Source: Pseudomonadota bacterium (GTDB lineage: Bacteria; Pseudomonadota; Alphaproteobacteria; Caulobacterales; Caulobacteraceae). From it: a stretch of 17,721 bases of DNA. Location of the stretch: assembly GCA_023434015.1 (NCBI GenBank), contig JAEYTM010000158.1:1-17721 (forward strand). The letters run 5' to 3'. This document shows positions 17,487-17,721 of this stretch, piece after piece. Under the pieces are notes generated by a model. That model had not been told where the DNA came from and ran no database searches. It saw only the letters and a program-made list of their open reading frames with translations. Made by a program: the position numbers and the translations under genes. How positions within the stretch are numbered: the first letter of the stretch is position 1; the number at the start of each line of letters is the position of its first letter.

Positions 17487-17500
17487 GCTGTCAGAACAGC
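17487..17500. repeat. Inverted repeat upstream of the serine protease gene
   Basis: GCTGT (17487-17491) and ACAGC (17496-17500) are perfect inverted half-sites around CAGA, 20-33 bases upstream of the protease start. The site lies where an operator or leader hairpin could act. It is short and chance is a fair explanation. Confidence 0.3.
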
Positions 17501-17536
17501 CAGCTATCAGACCCTACGGATAAAACGCCGGACGCG

Positions 17537-17721
17537 TCACCTCTCGCTCCACACCGCCAGTTCGTTGCCGGCGGGGTCGGTGAAGTGGAACCTCCGGCCG
17601 CCGGGGAAGGGGAAGATCGGGCGGGTGATCGCCCCGCCAGCGCCGGTGACGCGGGCGAGCATGGCCTCCAGGTCGTGGGCGTAGAGGACGACGAGGGGCT
17701 TCGCGTCCGGCGCGGCGGCGG
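17537..17721 (-). CDS. VOC/glyoxalase-family protein, 3' end (partial)
   Basis: The last 60 codons of a minus-strand gene run in from the right edge and end at TGA. The sequence has the look of the second half of a vicinal-oxygen-chelate domain: KPLVVLYAHDLEAMLARVTGAGG, then ITRPIFPFPGGRRFHFTDPAGNELAVWSER. The pattern F-P-G-G-x-R-F-x-F-x-DP-x-GN-x-L-x-VW is typical of glyoxalase/bleomycin-resistance-like proteins. The Glu in NELAVW is the usual last metal ligand. The reaction cannot be told from this fragment. The protease gene starts 69 bp downstream on the same strand. Confidence 0.85.
   Translation of the reverse strand, partial: AAAPDAKPLVVLYAHDLEAMLARVTGAGGAITRPIFPFPGGRRFHFTDPAGNELAVWSER

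Noticed and set aside
17488..17510. CTGTCAG and CTATCAG half-sites resembling a Pho box upstream of the protease
   Set aside because: The two units are 16 bp apart, whereas Pho box repeats are spaced 11 bp, and each unit deviates from the consensus.
17531..17538. Palindrome GACGCGTC at the end of the VOC gene followed by a T-rich stretch as a terminator
   Set aside because: It has no loop, so it cannot fold into a normal terminator hairpin. The nearby T-run is not placed after a stem.

Overview
The window is a dense, high-GC stretch of bacterial chromosome with strong G/C preference at third codon positions. Gene content and order point to an alphaproteobacterium, most likely Caulobacterales (Caulobacter, Phenylobacterium or Brevundimonas type). 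The grounds are the pst-phoU-phoB order, a pmbA / inositol-phosphatase-like / DUF4170 group beside lipid A genes, and a small family protein of the kind seen in that order. The genus is inference. I see no rRNA, tRNA, CRISPR array, insertion sequence, prophage or plasmid signature, and no gap between genes longer than about 130 bp.

Left part (1-4842, plus strand): the 3' end of pstA, then pstB, phoU and phoB, which form the phosphate uptake and Pho signalling operon. They are followed by purD (purine synthesis, phosphoribosylamine-glycine ligase) and an aminoglycoside-phosphotransferase-fold kinase-like protein of unknown substrate. The last gene meets lpxK tail to tail, and the two TAG stops share one CTAG.

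Centre (4839-10622, minus strand): a tightly packed unit read as MsbA-like ABC exporter, DUF374 acyltransferase, His-rich CDF zinc-type exporter, waaA (Kdo transferase), lpxK. Three of its four junctions are 4-nt start/stop overlaps, two of them with TTG starts. This is a late lipid A / Kdo / LPS export module with a metal exporter placed inside it.

Middle right (10747-11704, plus strand): a cysteine-dependent (CX5R) protein phosphatase divergent from the ABC exporter, and a 72-residue protein of unknown function.

Right part (11724-17721, minus strand): the 3' end of a VOC/glyoxalase-like gene, a secreted trypsin-like serine protease with an unassigned N-terminal domain, ubiD (ubiquinone synthesis decarboxylase), a MAPEG membrane protein, pmbA, an inositol-monophosphatase/CysQ-like phosphatase and DUF4170. 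In other alphaproteobacteria pmbA-phosphatase-DUF4170 commonly sits directly next to DUF374-waaA-lpxK. Here the two halves are separated by the divergent phosphatase and the small gene.

Most of the window is ordinary core genome. I found no convincing new system. The points most worth a second look are the uncharacterised members of the lipid A neighbourhood (DUF4170, the CX5R phosphatase, the embedded CDF exporter, the DUF374 acyltransferase) and the protease with its extra domain.
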